From positions 1 through 5,571 of the forward strand of contig JAXGWH010000057.1 in assembly GCA_040773385.1 (NCBI GenBank): DNA of 5,571 bases, read 5' to 3'. How positions within the stretch are numbered: position 1 is the stretch's first letter; every line of letters begins with the position of its first letter. The notes under the pieces are model-generated. The model worked only from the letters and a program-made list of their open reading frames with translations. It ran no database searches and had not been told where the DNA came from. Of this stretch, positions 5,016-5,571 are shown in pieces. Position numbers and translations under genes: made by a program. The stretch comes from Aeriscardovia sp040773385 (GTDB taxonomy: Bacteria; Actinomycetota; Actinomycetes; Actinomycetales; Bifidobacteriaceae).

Positions 5016-5571
5016 AGGCTCTGGCCCGCGCCGCCCTCATCGTGGTCATCGGCCGGATGCGGCGTGTAGGTGATCTTGAACTCGTCGTCTGCCGGGGCCG
5101 AGGTGGTGTTGAGCTCCTCGTGCTCGCCGGCGCGGCGCATCGTCACCGTGCCGTAGGCCGGGACGGTGACCTTCTGCCAGCTCGCGCCCTCGCCGGCGAC
5201 CGTCACGGCCGTCTCGATCGGCGTGTCGGTCGGGTTGTACAGCTGCACGTACAGGCCGCCCTTGGGCGTGAGGAACGCCGTGGTGCCCAGGCCGCCGTGG
5301 CGGCCGTCGATGAGCCGGTTCGAGGCGGACACGCGGCGCGAGCCCAACGGCACGTCCTGGCCGTAGTTGCGCAGCATGAAGTACTCGAGGTTGCGCTTCA
5401 CCTTGCCGGTGGAGGAGTCGATGGTCACGGCGCCCCGCCGGCCGCGCGTGCCCGCATAGCTGGGGAAGCCCTTCTCGTCGAGGGCGAGGTTCCAGAGGGT
5501 GATGCGGTTCTCCCCGTTGTTGACGAGCCACGTGCCGATCTCACCGAACATGACGTGCGAGGCCTCCTCCA
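5012..5571 (-). CDS. Glycoside hydrolase family 30, C-terminal part only
   Basis: The frame is open to the right edge; the Met at 5549-5551 is internal, since EEASHV precedes MFGEIGTW in the same frame. About 185 C-terminal residues are visible. NRITLWNLALDEKG, GRRGAVTIDSSTGKVKRNLEYFMLRNYGQDV and GSRRV match the last barrel strand and the beta-sandwich return of GH30 enzymes, where family members usually read WNLALDE...CRGVVTI...EYYALGHFSKFV..GA.RI. Then come YVQLYNPTDTPIETAVTV and VPAYGTVTMRR, typical closing strands, and an acidic tail (PADDHDEGG). Both catalytic glutamates lie outside the window. No C-terminal membrane anchor or LPXTG motif is present; the N-terminal signal cannot be judged. 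GH30 includes glucosylceramidases, xylanases and the bifidobacterial exo-beta-1,6-galactobiohydrolase; the last would suit the neighbouring GH42 gene, but the subfamily cannot be settled from this end. Confidence 0.82.
   Translation of the reverse strand, partial: EEASHVMFGEIGTWLVNNGENRITLWNLALDEKGFPSYAGTRGRRGAVTIDSSTGKVKRNLEYFMLRNYGQDVPLGSRRVSASNRLIDGRHGGLGTTAFLTPKGGLYVQLYNPTDTPIETAVTVAGEGASWQKVTVPAYGTVTMRRAGEHEELNTTSAPADDEFKITYTPHPADDHDEGGAGQSL

Overview
The window looks like a piece of a high-GC Gram-positive chromosome, most likely a Bifidobacterium. The reasons are GC-rich coding DNA, a GH42 beta-galactosidase that closely resembles bifidobacterial family members as I remember them, a LacI-type regulator divergent from it, an actinobacterial DUF4232-type lipoprotein, and a GH30 glycosidase. 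The species cannot be fixed by eye. No tRNA, rRNA, CRISPR array, insertion sequence or phage gene is visible.

Layout from left to right. Positions 2-346 (+) hold the last 114 codons of an oligopeptidase B-like serine peptidase (family S9), unrelated to the sugar genes. It converges on a complete LacI-family repressor gene (423-1451, -). A 352-bp divergent intergenic region follows. It carries two LacI-style operators centred on CG (1626-1660), a weak overlapping promoter, and a GC-rich leader with a perfect 10-bp-stem hairpin and an alternative pairing next to the ribosome binding site. The GH42 beta-galactosidase gene (1804-3909, +; 701 aa) is complete, with both catalytic glutamates present. 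It is followed by a long nested inverted repeat (3928-3979) and then a strong intrinsic terminator with a UUCG loop (4029-4061), so it is probably transcribed alone.

The 391-bp gap at 3910-4300 holds no convincing gene. It contains a 12-bp tandem duplication, two short dyads and a good -10 box (TACAAT) so close to the next start codon that the message is probably leaderless. That gene (4301-5008, +) encodes a 235-aa lipoprotein with a lipobox, a polar wall-spanning linker and a DUF4232-like domain. Its stop lies 3 bp from the stop of a converging GH30 glycosidase gene (5012-5571, -), which runs off the right edge and lacks its catalytic half here.

How they work together: the repressor and GH42 form a self-contained regulator/enzyme pair. 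It probably cleaves beta-galactosides, or galacto-oligosaccharides from plant galactan or human milk, inside the cell, with repression lifted by a sugar. The nearby GH30 enzyme could supply galacto-oligosaccharides if it is a galactan-active type, but that is inference. I do not see a dramatic new system. The parts most worth a second look are non-coding: the operator pair with its structured leader, the double 3' structure after GH42, and the leaderless promoter of the lipoprotein.
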